A stretch of DNA of 64,000 bases from an uncultured Lachnoclostridium sp. (GTDB lineage: Bacteria > Bacillota > Clostridia > Lachnospirales > Lachnospiraceae), in NCBI GenBank assembly GCA_947369165.1, contig CANBKJ010000001.1, forward strand, positions 1 to 64,000. Direction: 5' to 3'. Positions within the stretch are counted from its first letter, which is position 1. Each line of letters opens with the position of its first letter. A program made the position numbers and the translations under genes. The notes below the pieces were generated by a model. That model did not search any database, had not been told where the DNA came from, and worked only from the letters and a program-made list of their open reading frames with translations. Shown here piece after piece: positions 1 to 9,300 of the stretch.

Positions 1-74
1 GTATTATTATCTAATAGGATAACAAATTTATTATTGTTTTACTATTTTATTTATCTTTATGGAGGATATCAAAC

Positions 75-515
75 ATGGCAGTAGCAAAAACAAATGCACC
101 CAAAAAATCCGAACCAGCCGATACCGTCAAAGATCCTGTTGAGACAACAGTGACAAAGACAGCTGAGGTAGTGGCTTCACCAGAGAAGACAGAAGAGAAG
201 AAGACAACAGAAGTGAAAGCAGATCCGGAGAAAAAAACAGCAGTGAAGAAAACGACAACAAGAAAAAAAGCTTCAGCAAAAAAAGGCGCTAAGAGGGGAC
301 CAAAACCGGCGGCAGAAAGAACCGTGGAACTTCATGTTCAGTACGGAGGAAGAGAAGTTGCTTATACGGATTTGGTAAACCGTATCAAAGAAATGTGGAA
401 AGAGCAGGGAAAACGAGAGACTTCTTTGAAGAGCTTGAATATTTATGTGAAGCCTGATGAATTCAAGGCATATTATGTGATCAATGAGGAAATTACTGGC
501 GAGATTGATTTTTAA
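75..515 (+). CDS. Lysine-rich DUF6465-like protein
   Basis: A 146-residue protein in two parts. Residues 1-80 are a low-complexity tail rich in Lys, Ala, Thr, Glu and Pro, including a KKTTTRKKASAKKGAKRG block that resembles histone- or HU-like basic tails. Residues 80-146 form a compact domain (TVELHVQYGGREVAY...). This matches my memory of the DUF6465 family, common in Lachnospiraceae and of unknown function. The basic tail suggests nucleic-acid or polyanion binding, which is inference. GGAGG lies 9 bases before the ATG. Bases 1-74 are AT-rich with no clear promoter. A strong hairpin terminator follows, so the gene looks monocistronic. Confidence 0.75.
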   Translation: MAVAKTNAPKKSEPADTVKDPVETTVTKTAEVVASPEKTEEKKTTEVKADPEKKTAVKKTTTRKKASAKKGAKRGPKPAAERTVELHVQYGGREVAYTDLVNRIKEMWKEQGKRETSLKSLNIYVKPDEFKAYYVINEEITGEIDF

Positions 516-580
516 TATTTTGCATTTGATGCTTTGCGTTTCATAAAAAATACAACTGGGGTTATGACTTTTATTTTAAA

Positions 581-624
581 ACCTGGTGACCGTAAGTAAG
601 AGAAGGTCATCAGGTTTTTTGTTT
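581..624. terminator. Bidirectional rho-independent terminator
   Basis: ACCTGGTGACC (581-591) pairs with GGTCATCAGGT (605-615) with one G-U pair. TTTTTTGTTTT follows on the plus strand, and an A/T-rich tract gives T-rich RNA on the minus strand. It lies between the convergent ends of the lysine-rich protein gene and the XRE regulator gene and can serve both. Confidence 0.85.
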
Positions 625-634
625 TATAAAGGCT

Positions 635-982
635 CTATAGTCCGTTCAGTGCGAGGAAGAATTCATTGATTATTGCAGCTGCATGGGAGCGCTGATCAGT
701 ACTCATACTGGAGAGAGTAGAAAGCATACTTTCGATCTGTATATTTTTGGAAGTGATTTCGGGAGCGGTTCCAAAAAGGATATAATCTGCTGAGGTGTGA
801 GAAGCAGTACAAATTTTATAAAGTGTCTTTGTTGTCAGGCTTTTATTTCCACGTTCTATATCGCTTAAGAAACTGTCAGAAATATCACAGAGTTCACTGA
901 AATTTTCTCTTGTATACCCCATATTCTCACGGGTTTGGCGTATTCGTCGCCCAATGGCTACGTTTAATTCATCTTTATTCAT
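635..982 (-). CDS. XRE-family HTH transcriptional regulator
   Basis: A 115-residue protein. Residues 8-65 form a Cro/CI-type helix-turn-helix: IGRRIRQTRENMGYTRENFS, then SDSFLSDIERGNKSL as recognition helix and following turn. The C-terminal 45 residues are a short helical extension, probably for dimerisation. There is no peptidase or ligand domain. The start has AAAGGAAAGGAA just upstream. The gene is divergent from the Tad operon, and the shared 224-bp gap holds two CTATAG palindromes at the Tad promoter. It is therefore the obvious candidate for local control (inference). A 9-bp perfect hairpin lies in its own leader. Confidence 0.85.
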   Translation of the reverse strand: MNKDELNVAIGRRIRQTRENMGYTRENFSELCDISDSFLSDIERGNKSLTTKTLYKICTASHTSADYILFGTAPEITSKNIQIESMLSTLSSMSTDQRSHAAAIINEFFLALNGL

Positions 983-1004
983 ATCAGTTCCTTTCCTTTA
1001 AAGC

Positions 1005-1026
1005 AGCCTGACGATACCGTCAGGCT
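1005..1026 (-). other. Perfect 9-bp hairpin in the leader of the XRE gene
   Basis: AGCCTGACG (1005-1013) and CGTCAGGCT (1018-1026) are perfect inverted repeats with a 4-base loop. The hairpin sits about 23-44 bases before the XRE start, just 5' of its ribosome binding site. No T-run follows it on either strand, so it is not a normal terminator. It could be an operator for the regulator itself or an mRNA structure. Confidence 0.5.
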
Positions 1027-1101
1027 AGTGTATTTACTCCTTTTTTACCTAAAATCATTGTTCTACATTATAAACTATCAAATTCCCGGAATTTTATACA
1101 T

Positions 1102-1167
1102 ATTCTATAGAATCCATAAACACATTCTATAGAGTTGACAAATTGCGACATTTTTAGTAAACTATAG
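1102..1167 (+). promoter_or_regulatory. Tad operon promoter with paired CTATAG operators
   Basis: A sigma-A type promoter TTGACA (1135-1140), 17-bp spacer, TAAACT (1158-1163) precedes the 1206 start. A perfect 12-bp palindrome ATTCTATAGAAT lies at 1102-1113. A near copy ATTCTATAGAGT at 1124-1135 touches the -35 box. Their starts are 22 bp apart, two helical turns. A third CTATAG (1162-1167) overlaps the -10 box. The arrangement looks like cooperative repressor sites, probably for the neighbouring XRE protein (inference). Confidence 0.7.
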
Positions 1168-1205
1168 GTAAATGAAATCTGTTATGCAAAAAATGGAGGA
1201 ATTAA

Positions 1206-2267
1206 ATGAGAATAAGGGCGGTATTTGTAGATCGGGACAAAACATATCTTAGCCGTCTCGTAACTACATTGAATGCGAAAATGTCAGATAAGCTGGAGGC
1301 AAGATCTTTTTCTGATCCGGAGTATATGTATGATTATGTGAAGGATATAAAGAATGCAGTGGTCATTGTCAATGAGGAGATCCCTGTCGATTTTGGAAAG
1401 ATACCGGAAAGTGTATCCTTCGGATATCTAGTAGAGATGGGAGGGGTCGCTGAGTGTGGGGGGCAGAAGGCGATCTGCAAATATCAGAAAGTAGAAGATT
1501 TATATAGAGATATTCTGAATCTTTTTTCAGAAAAGGCTGCAAATGATTATAAACTACAGGCAAAGACTGACAATGAAAAAGTATTTGTGTTGACTTCCCC
1601 TAAGGGCGGAAGCGGCGTATCTACACTGGCATGTGCCTTTGCTGTGAAAAAGGCCAGAGAGGGAAAAAAAGTATGTTATCTTAACTGGGAGGATTTTGGT
1701 AATACTGCCATGTACTTTGAGGAAGAAGTAAAATATTCCATGAGTGATGTATTATTTGCGGTAAAAAGTAAAAAGGCCAATGTGGCGATGAAACTGGAAA
1801 GTTTTCTGCAGCTGGATAGTACTGGAGTCGAATATTTTGCATCCTGTAAAAATCCCCATGATATATTTTCTATGACAGAAAATGATGTGGAGACGATTAT
1901 GCAGGAGTTTGTATTTGCAAAAGAATATGAATACATAGTAATTGATATGAATTTTTCAATGCGGAGAGTATTTCAAAGAGTGATCTGTGATTATCCCACA
2001 GAGATTTTTCTGGTGAGTGATGGAAGCGAAAGCGGGAACAGTAAGGTTCGAAAATGTCTTAGTGTATTTCAAATGATGGAGCAGGAAAACGATTGTAATC
2101 TTATTGGAAAGACCCGGTTGATCTATAATGACATGAGTAAGCGGACGGATTGCAGCATCGTGGAACAGCCTGTTAAGACGCTGGGAGCTGTCAATCGTTT
2201 TGGACAGGCAACCAACCGCCAGATTATGGAGGAAATTGCGAAAGAATCGATTTTTGACAGTTTATAG
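1206..2267 (+). CDS. tadZ: TadZ/CpaE-like pilus-localisation ATPase
   Basis: A 353-residue ParA/MinD-superfamily ATPase, first gene of the Tad cluster. Residues 1-110 look like an atypical receiver domain (RIRAVFVDRDKTYLSRLV). Residues 125-353 form the P-loop ATPase with a deviant Walker A motif, SPKGGSGVST at 131-140, where the usual GKT is GVST. That change is common in TadZ/CpaE proteins, which place the pilus machine at a pole or site. Sequence from 240 on (EYEYIVIDMNFSM) is the Walker B-like region. GGAGG lies 7 bases before the ATG, and cpaF follows after 31 bp. Confidence 0.85.
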   Translation: MRIRAVFVDRDKTYLSRLVTTLNAKMSDKLEARSFSDPEYMYDYVKDIKNAVVIVNEEIPVDFGKIPESVSFGYLVEMGGVAECGGQKAICKYQKVEDLYRDILNLFSEKAANDYKLQAKTDNEKVFVLTSPKGGSGVSTLACAFAVKKAREGKKVCYLNWEDFGNTAMYFEEEVKYSMSDVLFAVKSKKANVAMKLESFLQLDSTGVEYFASCKNPHDIFSMTENDVETIMQEFVFAKEYEYIVIDMNFSMRRVFQRVICDYPTEIFLVSDGSESGNSKVRKCLSVFQMMEQENDCNLIGKTRLIYNDMSKRTDCSIVEQPVKTLGAVNRFGQATNRQIMEEIAKESIFDSL

Positions 2268-2298
2268 AATACAGGGAACAATAGAAAAGAGGTAGGTC

Positions 2299-3534
2299 AT
2301 GAGCGAATATGGAGATGAATTGATCCTTCAGCTTAAAAATTATGTTTTTGAAAATTTTAATTTAAATGAGCTTTCTGATGAAGAATTGGAGGAACAGATC
2401 AGCGTATTGGTACAGCAGAGCCTGAATGGCCAGCTGGTTTCCCTGGATGAGAAGGTTAAAATGGTCAATCAGATCTACAGTTCTATCCGCGGTTTCGGAA
2501 TTCTGGATACAATCATGAACGATGATGATATCACTGAGGTCATGATCAATGGTCCGGATAATATATTTGTCGAGAAAAGCGGAAAACTGCTGCGGTTGGC
2601 TGATCATTTTGAGAGTGAGAGGCGTCTGGAGGATGTCATACAGAGAATTGTCGGAATGGCGGGAAGAGAGGTCAATCAAGCCAATCCTATCGTAGATACG
2701 AGATTGCCGGACGGATCCCGTGTAAATGTTGTGCTTCCACCGATTGCCCTTTGCGGGCCGACTGTGACCATTCGTAAATTCTCCAAAACGCCTATGACCA
2801 TAGAAATGCTGATCCGTTATGGTTCCCTGACAAGGGAAATTGCAAATAAATTAGAAATTTTGGTAAAAGCAAAATTTAACATTTTTATCTGCGGTGGAAC
2901 AGGTTCTGGAAAGACGACTTTTTTAAATGCCTTGTCCAATTATATTCCTAAGGACGAGAGAATCATTACCATTGAGGATTCAGCGGAACTTCAGATCACT
3001 GGGATTGATAATCTGGTGAGTATGGAGACCAGGAATGCCAACTCTTCCGGCGCCGGAGAGATCAATATAAGAGACTTGATAAAATCTTCCCTGCGTATGC
3101 GCCCGGAACGTATTGTTGTCGGTGAAGTGCGTGGCGGTGAGGCTTTGGACATGCTTCAGGCGATGAATACGGGGCATGATGGCAGTTTGTCAACAGGACA
3201 TGCCAATTCCACTAAAGATATGCTGAGCCGTCTGGAGACCATGGTTTTGCAGGGGGCAGAGGGGCTTCCGCTGGATGCCATAAGACAGCAGATCGCCTCA
3301 GCAGTGGATATTATTATCCATCTTTCCCGTCTGCGGGACAAAACCAGAAAGACAATGGAAATTACGGAAGTGGTAGGATTCAAAAATGGAGAGATACATC
3401 TAAATCCATTATATGTTTTTACGGAAGATGAGAATTCTACGGTAGAAAAGGTGTCTGGGCAGCTGCTTCGGACGGAAAACAAGATCATTAACGATTTTAA
3501 GCTAAAACTTATGGGTTATCGAGGAGAGTGGTAG
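2299..3534 (+). CDS. cpaF: CpaF/TadA secretion ATPase of the Tad pilus
   Basis: A 411-residue type II/IV secretion-family hexameric ATPase that powers Tad pilus assembly at the cytoplasmic face of the membrane. Key motifs are visible: Walker A GGTGSGKT (199-206), Asp box IEDSAEL (225-231), Walker B region RIVVGEVRGGEA (271-282) and His box TGHDGSLSTGHANS (291-304). The N-terminal domain (60-160) has the family pattern IMNDDDITEVMINGP and DTRLPDGSRVN. Length is typical. It is followed within 2 bp by tadB, which suggests tight co-translation. Confidence 0.95.
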   Translation: MSEYGDELILQLKNYVFENFNLNELSDEELEEQISVLVQQSLNGQLVSLDEKVKMVNQIYSSIRGFGILDTIMNDDDITEVMINGPDNIFVEKSGKLLRLADHFESERRLEDVIQRIVGMAGREVNQANPIVDTRLPDGSRVNVVLPPIALCGPTVTIRKFSKTPMTIEMLIRYGSLTREIANKLEILVKAKFNIFICGGTGSGKTTFLNALSNYIPKDERIITIEDSAELQITGIDNLVSMETRNANSSGAGEINIRDLIKSSLRMRPERIVVGEVRGGEALDMLQAMNTGHDGSLSTGHANSTKDMLSRLETMVLQGAEGLPLDAIRQQIASAVDIIIHLSRLRDKTRKTMEITEVVGFKNGEIHLNPLYVFTEDENSTVEKVSGQLLRTENKIINDFKLKLMGYRGEW

Positions 3535-3535
3535 T

Positions 3536-4387
3536 ATGTTTGGAAAGAAGAAGGAGAAAGAAGCGGCGTATTATTTATCAGAAACGAATATGCGCGTTAC
3601 AAATTACCGGGTATATCAAATGTCCAGGATGGAAAAGACCCTGTATACCCTGATTGCTTTTGGGGCTGGAGCTGCAGTGGGATATTTATTTTATGGCGGA
3701 CTGGCTAAAGATATTTATGGAAATGCCACAACAGTAACTCATGTTTTAAACATTTTAATATCGTCTCTGGTTGGACTTGCAGCGGTAAAGCTCGCTATTC
3801 CAACATTTGCCTCCAGTCTGAAGGAAAAGAGAACAAAAGAACTAAAAAATCAGTTTCGGGATATGCTGGATTCGCTGGCGACATCCTTGAATTCAGGTAA
3901 AAACGTGATTGATTCTTTTCAGAGTGTAGAGCAGGATTTGCAGCTGCAGTATGATGAAAACGCTTACATATTATATGAACTGCAGGTGATTATGACGGGG
4001 ATCCATAATAACATTGATATTGAGACACTGCTGAATGATTTTGGGAGAAGAAGTGGGGTTGAGGATATTGAAAGCTTTGCCAATGTATTTCAGATCTGTT
4101 ACAGGCAGGGAGGAAATCTCAAACAGGTGATTCGGAATACACATTCTATCATCAATGACAAGATGGAAATTGAGTCAGAGATCAAGACAATGGTTGCTAC
4201 GAATAATATGCAGCAGAAAATTATGATCGTGGTACCGATCCTGCTGGTTGCTTTGATAAAGTCCATGAGTCCGGAATTTGCTGCTAATTTTGCGACTGCG
4301 ACAGGAATCCTTGCTACAACTTTTGCTATCGTCATGTTTGTGGTTGCTTATTTCGTGGGCAAGAAGATATTGGAAATTCGGTTATGA
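3536..4387 (+). CDS. tadB: TadB-like inner-membrane pilus platform protein
   Basis: A 283-residue type II secretion F-domain protein. Hydrophobic segments lie near residues 36-56, 68-88, 228-246 and 256-276, with the cytoplasmic F domain between (for example LKNQFRDMLDSLATSLNSGK). TadB and TadC form the membrane platform that CpaF acts on. The order cpaF-tadB-tadC is the canonical Tad order. The ATG follows GAGGAGAGTGG, and the gene starts 1 bp after the cpaF stop. Confidence 0.9.
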   Translation: MFGKKKEKEAAYYLSETNMRVTNYRVYQMSRMEKTLYTLIAFGAGAAVGYLFYGGLAKDIYGNATTVTHVLNILISSLVGLAAVKLAIPTFASSLKEKRTKELKNQFRDMLDSLATSLNSGKNVIDSFQSVEQDLQLQYDENAYILYELQVIMTGIHNNIDIETLLNDFGRRSGVEDIESFANVFQICYRQGGNLKQVIRNTHSIINDKMEIESEIKTMVATNNMQQKIMIVVPILLVALIKSMSPEFAANFATATGILATTFAIVMFVVAYFVGKKILEIRL

Positions 4388-4399
4388 GAGAGGTATAAA

Positions 4400-5275
4400 A
4401 TGTTAGGATTATCGTTATTTCAATTAATTATGATGTCTGTAGGAACTATTCTTTTGCTTTTATGGCTTGTAATTTTCGCCATGAGTGGAAAATATGCGCA
4501 ATTATTTCAGACCTTGAATGAGAAAGAATATCCTCTTAAGGAGATATATTGTTTTGGGTATTGTCTGTTGGAAAAGATCCATTACAGCTATCGGAGGGTG
4601 GAAGATCGAAAAATGCGTCAGGAAATCAGCATATTTTATGAAAAGAAATATGCGGAATATTATCTTAGGGTTATTTATGCACAGAAAGTTACTTATTCAG
4701 CTACCCTGTTTGTGCTGGCATTTATATTATACGGACTTACTAATGAGATCATTATTTTTTTCCTGCTGCTTTTATTCGCAGGACTGGCCTTTTATTATTA
4801 TGGAAACCAGATCAATGACAGGATTCAGAAAAGATCCCAGGAAATGATCTCGGACTTTTCTGAGGTGGTATCCAAACTGGCACTGCTGACAAATGCAGGG
4901 ATGATCATGCGGGAAGCGTGGGAATATGTGGCAAATACAAATAATACAACCATTTATCAGGAGATGAAGCGAACGGTAGATGAAATGAAAAATGGAGTAT
5001 CAGAGACAGAAGCTTTCCGGGAATTTGGAAACCGCTGTGTCCTTCCGCAGATTAAAAAGTTTACCGCTACGATCGTCCAGGGGATGATGAAAGGAAACAG
5101 TGAACTGGTCATCATGCTGCAGCAGCAGAGTTCAGAGGTTTGGAATGCTAAGAGACAGTCAGTAAAGCAGCTGGGAGAAGCGGCGGAAAGTAAGCTGATG
5201 CTTCCTATGTGCATTATGTTTGTGGGAGTTCTCGTGATGGTGGTCATCCCGATTTTTACCAATATCGGGGCATAA
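4400..5275 (+). CDS. tadC: TadC-like inner-membrane pilus platform protein
   Basis: A 291-residue partner of TadB. The N-terminal membrane segment is at 5-27, a pair of hydrophobic segments lies near 98-135, and the last segment is near 268-288 (MCIMFVGVLVMVVIPIFTNI). The F-domain pattern SDFSEVVSKLALLTNAGMIM lies at 150-170, the part that resembles TadB. AGAGAGG precedes the ATG. A 59-bp gap follows before the pilin. Confidence 0.88.
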   Translation: MLGLSLFQLIMMSVGTILLLLWLVIFAMSGKYAQLFQTLNEKEYPLKEIYCFGYCLLEKIHYSYRRVEDRKMRQEISIFYEKKYAEYYLRVIYAQKVTYSATLFVLAFILYGLTNEIIIFFLLLLFAGLAFYYYGNQINDRIQKRSQEMISDFSEVVSKLALLTNAGMIMREAWEYVANTNNTTIYQEMKRTVDEMKNGVSETEAFREFGNRCVLPQIKKFTATIVQGMMKGNSELVIMLQQQSSEVWNAKRQSVKQLGEAAESKLMLPMCIMFVGVLVMVVIPIFTNIGA

Positions 5276-5334
5276 TACTGTATATATTCAGAGGAGTTTC
5301 TGTTTATATAAATACATGAAGAGGAGGTGAAAAT

Positions 5335-5598
5335 ATGAATGAAAAACTGTTAGGGGCATATCTTTATTCACAGATTAGGATTCGGAAATTCGGAGAGACA
5401 GCGAAGGAGAAAGTCAGCGAGATTTTTACGGATGAGACCGGAGATGTGAATGTAGTTGCGATCGTTGTGCTGATTGGTGTTGCAGTTCTTTTAGCTATTC
5501 TATTTAAAGATCAGGTAGGGAAATTGTTGAAAACATTATTTGGAGCGATAGGAGGAAAGGCTAACGACGCAATCGATACAGCACCGGCAACTGAATAA
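5335..5598 (+). CDS. Flp1-like major pilin precursor
   Basis: An 87-residue prepilin-like protein of the Gram-positive Flp1 type. A basic 30-residue leader ends in DETGD, then one hydrophobic helix NVVAIVVLIGVAVLLAILF (residues 41-59) and a short polar tail. The Gly-Asp step before the helix is the likely cleavage site for the prepilin peptidase encoded at 10377. The ribosome site AGGAGGTGA is close to a full match to the 16S anti-SD, stronger than those of its neighbours, which fits an abundant structural subunit (inference). Confidence 0.85.
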   Translation: MNEKLLGAYLYSQIRIRKFGETAKEKVSEIFTDETGDVNVVAIVVLIGVAVLLAILFKDQVGKLLKTLFGAIGGKANDAIDTAPATE

Positions 5599-5676
5599 TC
5601 TGTAATAATGGTTATTCTTAAGAAAAAATGGGGGATGGGACGCTTTGTTCTTATTCCCTGTAAGTAGAGGTATTTT

Positions 5677-6357
5677 ATGAAAGAAAAACTATTTAAAATA
5701 CGAAAAGCTCTTACAAATGAAAACGGAGCAGTCATGATCGTGGAGGCATCCTTTGTATTTCCCATCATGTTTTTTGTGCTGTTCTTTCTGATTTATTTTG
5801 GAAATATGTATGTGGTGAAATCGGCGATATCCCGATTTACTTCCACTTGTGCAATCAAGGGGGCAGAATATTATTCCAATCCCTGGGTAAAAGAGGTAAC
5901 CCAAAATTATTTGGGGAATAATGTTCCAACAAAAAATGATGATGTAAAACCTTATCGCCATATATTTTCCAGTAAGCAAATACAGAATGATATGAAAACG
6001 GAACTGGAAGATAAAATAAAAGGCTATGGCGGTGGTTTTTTTGCCAATATGAATCCCACAGATATTTCCTGTAAAACCGAATACAAAAATTACGTATTGT
6101 ATTCAACTTTTACGGCGGAGACTACCTACAAACTCACATTTCCAATTAAATTTATCGGAGAAAAGGATGCAATGTCTATTAATTTTAATACTTATGAGAC
6201 AGTGACAATTACAGATGGAAGTGAGTTTGTGAGAAATACGGATATGGCAGTGGATTATCTGGAGAGAAGTAAGATAGTAAACGAATTAATGGATAAACTA
6301 AAAAAGGGTTTTGAAAAAGTAAAGGGTATATTTGGAAAATTTGGAAATAAGAGTTGA
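5677..6357 (+). CDS. TadE-like minor pseudopilin
   Basis: A 226-residue TadE-family protein. The cytoplasmic leader is followed by ENGAVMIVEASFVFPIMFFV at 14-33, the TadE signature of Glu-Ala plus a hydrophobic helix. The rest is a secreted domain with an acidic-basic C-terminal tail ending in KKGFEKVKGIFGKFGNKS. Such proteins are minor pilins processed by the prepilin peptidase. The next gene's ribosome site overlaps its stop codon, so the two are probably translated together. Confidence 0.8.
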   Translation: MKEKLFKIRKALTNENGAVMIVEASFVFPIMFFVLFFLIYFGNMYVVKSAISRFTSTCAIKGAEYYSNPWVKEVTQNYLGNNVPTKNDDVKPYRHIFSSKQIQNDMKTELEDKIKGYGGGFFANMNPTDISCKTEYKNYVLYSTFTAETTYKLTFPIKFIGEKDAMSINFNTYETVTITDGSEFVRNTDMAVDYLERSKIVNELMDKLKKGFEKVKGIFGKFGNKS

Positions 6358-6371
6358 GAGTGAGGTTTCCT

Positions 6372-9300
6372 ATGAGATTATTTACAAAAAATGATGGTGC
6401 GGTATCCGTATTTTTAGTAATTATACTGGTACCTATGCTGGTGGTGACCAGCTTATTTGTGGATGTAGGGCGGATGCACCTGGGACAGGCGATGGTGGAT
6501 TCTGCCGGTGATCTGGCGCTGAATACAGCTATGACAGAATTTGATGCAAAATTAAATGATTATTATGGGCTGCTGGGAACCTGTAAGTCAGAAGAAGAAA
6601 TAAAGAAAGTCTCTCAAGATTTTTACAAAGAATCCATTGTTTCTGCTGGATTGTCTGATGAAGATGCAAATGATCTGGTAAGTAAACTAATGGGAATGTT
6701 TGGGGAGGACATTGGAGAAATCAGTGATCTGATGAACCTGGAACTGGTGGAGGATTCCTTTGAATTGAAAAAGGTGGCAAACAGCGGTTTTAACAATCCT
6801 GCTATTGTAAAAACCCAGGTCATTAATTTTATGAAGTACCGGAGTCCGATCAATGGAATTCTGGATTTACTGGGAGGCGTTGAGGAATTATCGCATCAGT
6901 CTGGAAATATTCAGGAGGAGACAGAATTAATAGAAGAAAAGAAGACGATGTGTGAAAAGCAGAAGTCCCTGATGGAACTTTTAAAAGAGCTGCATGACGA
7001 AATAAAGGAGTACGAAAATCTTAAACCCAATGAGGATTTTATAAGTAAAAAGGGAGGAATGAAGGAAATCATTAGGAAGATTAATGACTTTCGAGTAAAT
7101 TTTTATAATTGTTGCGAGGAAGCTGTAATCAACTTTTTGTACTTGGATTTTAATAAAATTAAAAGTTTTGATCCAAATTCGAACAAAGTCAAGATAGCGA
7201 CTTCCAATAATTCCAGAATATTCGCTACTGAAGCTTTTATTAAAATGAATGACTGTATTCTCAAATACCGAGAGAAAATGGGTGCTTTAGATGAGAAATG
7301 TAATATTAATACAGGCAATGCACTACGGGATGGAACAAAAAAGGCACTCGAGGTTCCTGCATTGTATAAAGCTTATGTATCAGCTGCAGAAAAGTTGTCC
7401 CAAGCGTATCAGAATATGATCGATGCATTTGAAAAACTTACCAATAAGGAAGATGTATATCCAGGAAGATTTGAAAGTTTGAACAATAGGGAACTTACGT
7501 ATAAGGAAACTTACCAAAGGTTTAAGGGATTTTACAATAGTTATAAGAAAGATTTTGATGGACACAATCCGAATTCCTCTTATCAAAAAATTTTGGATAA
7601 CAAGATTGAGGGTGTAGGCACTGTAAATTTAAATAAATTAACAGAGAAATATAATAATATAAAAGATAATTTAAATGGTAGGTTAGAAACACTGGCAGTT
7701 CAATATAATAATATAAAAAAAGATATTTTGGCAGCCAGTGGGCATCTGAATGAAGCCCAGAAGAAACTGGGGAAAATAATAGAGACAGATGGTGTATTAG
7801 ATCAATATAACGATGCCAATAAAATATGGAAAGATCATGCAGAAGCTCTGAAGAATAAAGGAAGTGAGATCGGGAAAGAAGATGTAGAGACTTTTTCGGG
7901 ACCTGAAAAAAATGATGATGGCAGTCTGACGGATGCAGGGCTGCAGAATGGGATAAGCGAAAATGTGACACGGGAAAGGGTAAATAACCTTCGGAGCCAT
8001 ATTATAACAATTTATAATAAGCTGGAAATAATTTCAGTTAAATTAGGTAAAATGAAATTTGGACAAGATTTTGTCGGTGCGATAAAAACTGTGAAAAAGC
8101 TAAATGAAAAGTTTACCTCGAGGATATCGCGGGATACTTTTGAGAGTAATGTTTCCAATACAGCAGCATTAAAGAATATCATTAAAAACGAATTTGATAC
8201 ACTTTACAAAGATAAAAGCGGGAAACTGTCTGCCGACTGGGTGGATCAACCGCAGAGCACACCAGATCTGCGGTCAGATCCTCTGAGAAAGTGGTTAATA
8301 GAAATATTTGATGATGACAGAAACACTGATAGAGAAAAGGAATACGAAGAAAAGTATGAAGACAGATCAGAGGAGGAAGCAGAAAAGGAACCAGAGGAAA
8401 CGGAAGTCTCATTAGAGGATAAGTACAAGGTATCGGATAATAGTATTAAGGCACTGGATGGGTCGGTGAAACTGCCTTCTTCGGAGATTACTCAGGAAGT
8501 AAATCCGATTGCGGCAGGAGACGGTAAACAGTCGGATGATTTAAAAAAATCTTCGGATGTGATTGGCACATTGTTTTCCGGCATTATATCAGCAGTAAAA
8601 GAAATGGCGACAGGACTCCGGGATGATTTGTACGCAGTTGACTATATCACTAGTATGCTGAGCTATGATACCTATGTAAATGAAGGACTCTATGACATTG
8701 CGAAAGAGAAAGGTTATGCGGTAAAAAAGCTTGCTGAAACACAGAATTCGATCAATAGACAGGATGTAATAGAACAATGGAAAGATGCGAAGTGTACAAA
8801 CTCTGCTAATAAATCCCTAACCAACAAAGAAATATCCCAGGATAACAATTATGCTTTTGGAAATGAGGCAGAATACATATTATATGGTTTTGACAGTAAT
8901 ACAAAAAATAAGGCCAGCGCCTATGGGACAATTTTTGCCCTTCGTCTTGGTTTCAATTCCATTTATGCCTTCAAGGAATACTGGAAGGACGGTGTCATTA
9001 CAAGTATTGCGGCCGCGATCAGTGCAGCCACATATGGAATCGTACCTCCGGCGCTGATCAAAGTAGCTATTATCCTGGCGCTTGCTGTGGCAGAAACCGT
9101 CCATGACATTGCGATGCTCAAAGCCGGAATGCCGGTGGCAGTGATTAAGACGAAGGATACCTGGGCGATGCAGTTTAGCAGTGTTTTTGGCGGGGATGGT
9201 AATCTGGCGAATGTGTCGGGTACAAACAAAGAACACGGAAATTTTGATCTGTCTCTCCGGTATAGTGATTATATCAAGATATTTCTTATGATCTCTTTGG

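Noticed and set aside
7522..7971. 149-residue His/Ser/Leu-rich minus-strand ORF
   Set aside because: Antisense to the DUF5702-like gene, no ribosome site and shadow-type composition.
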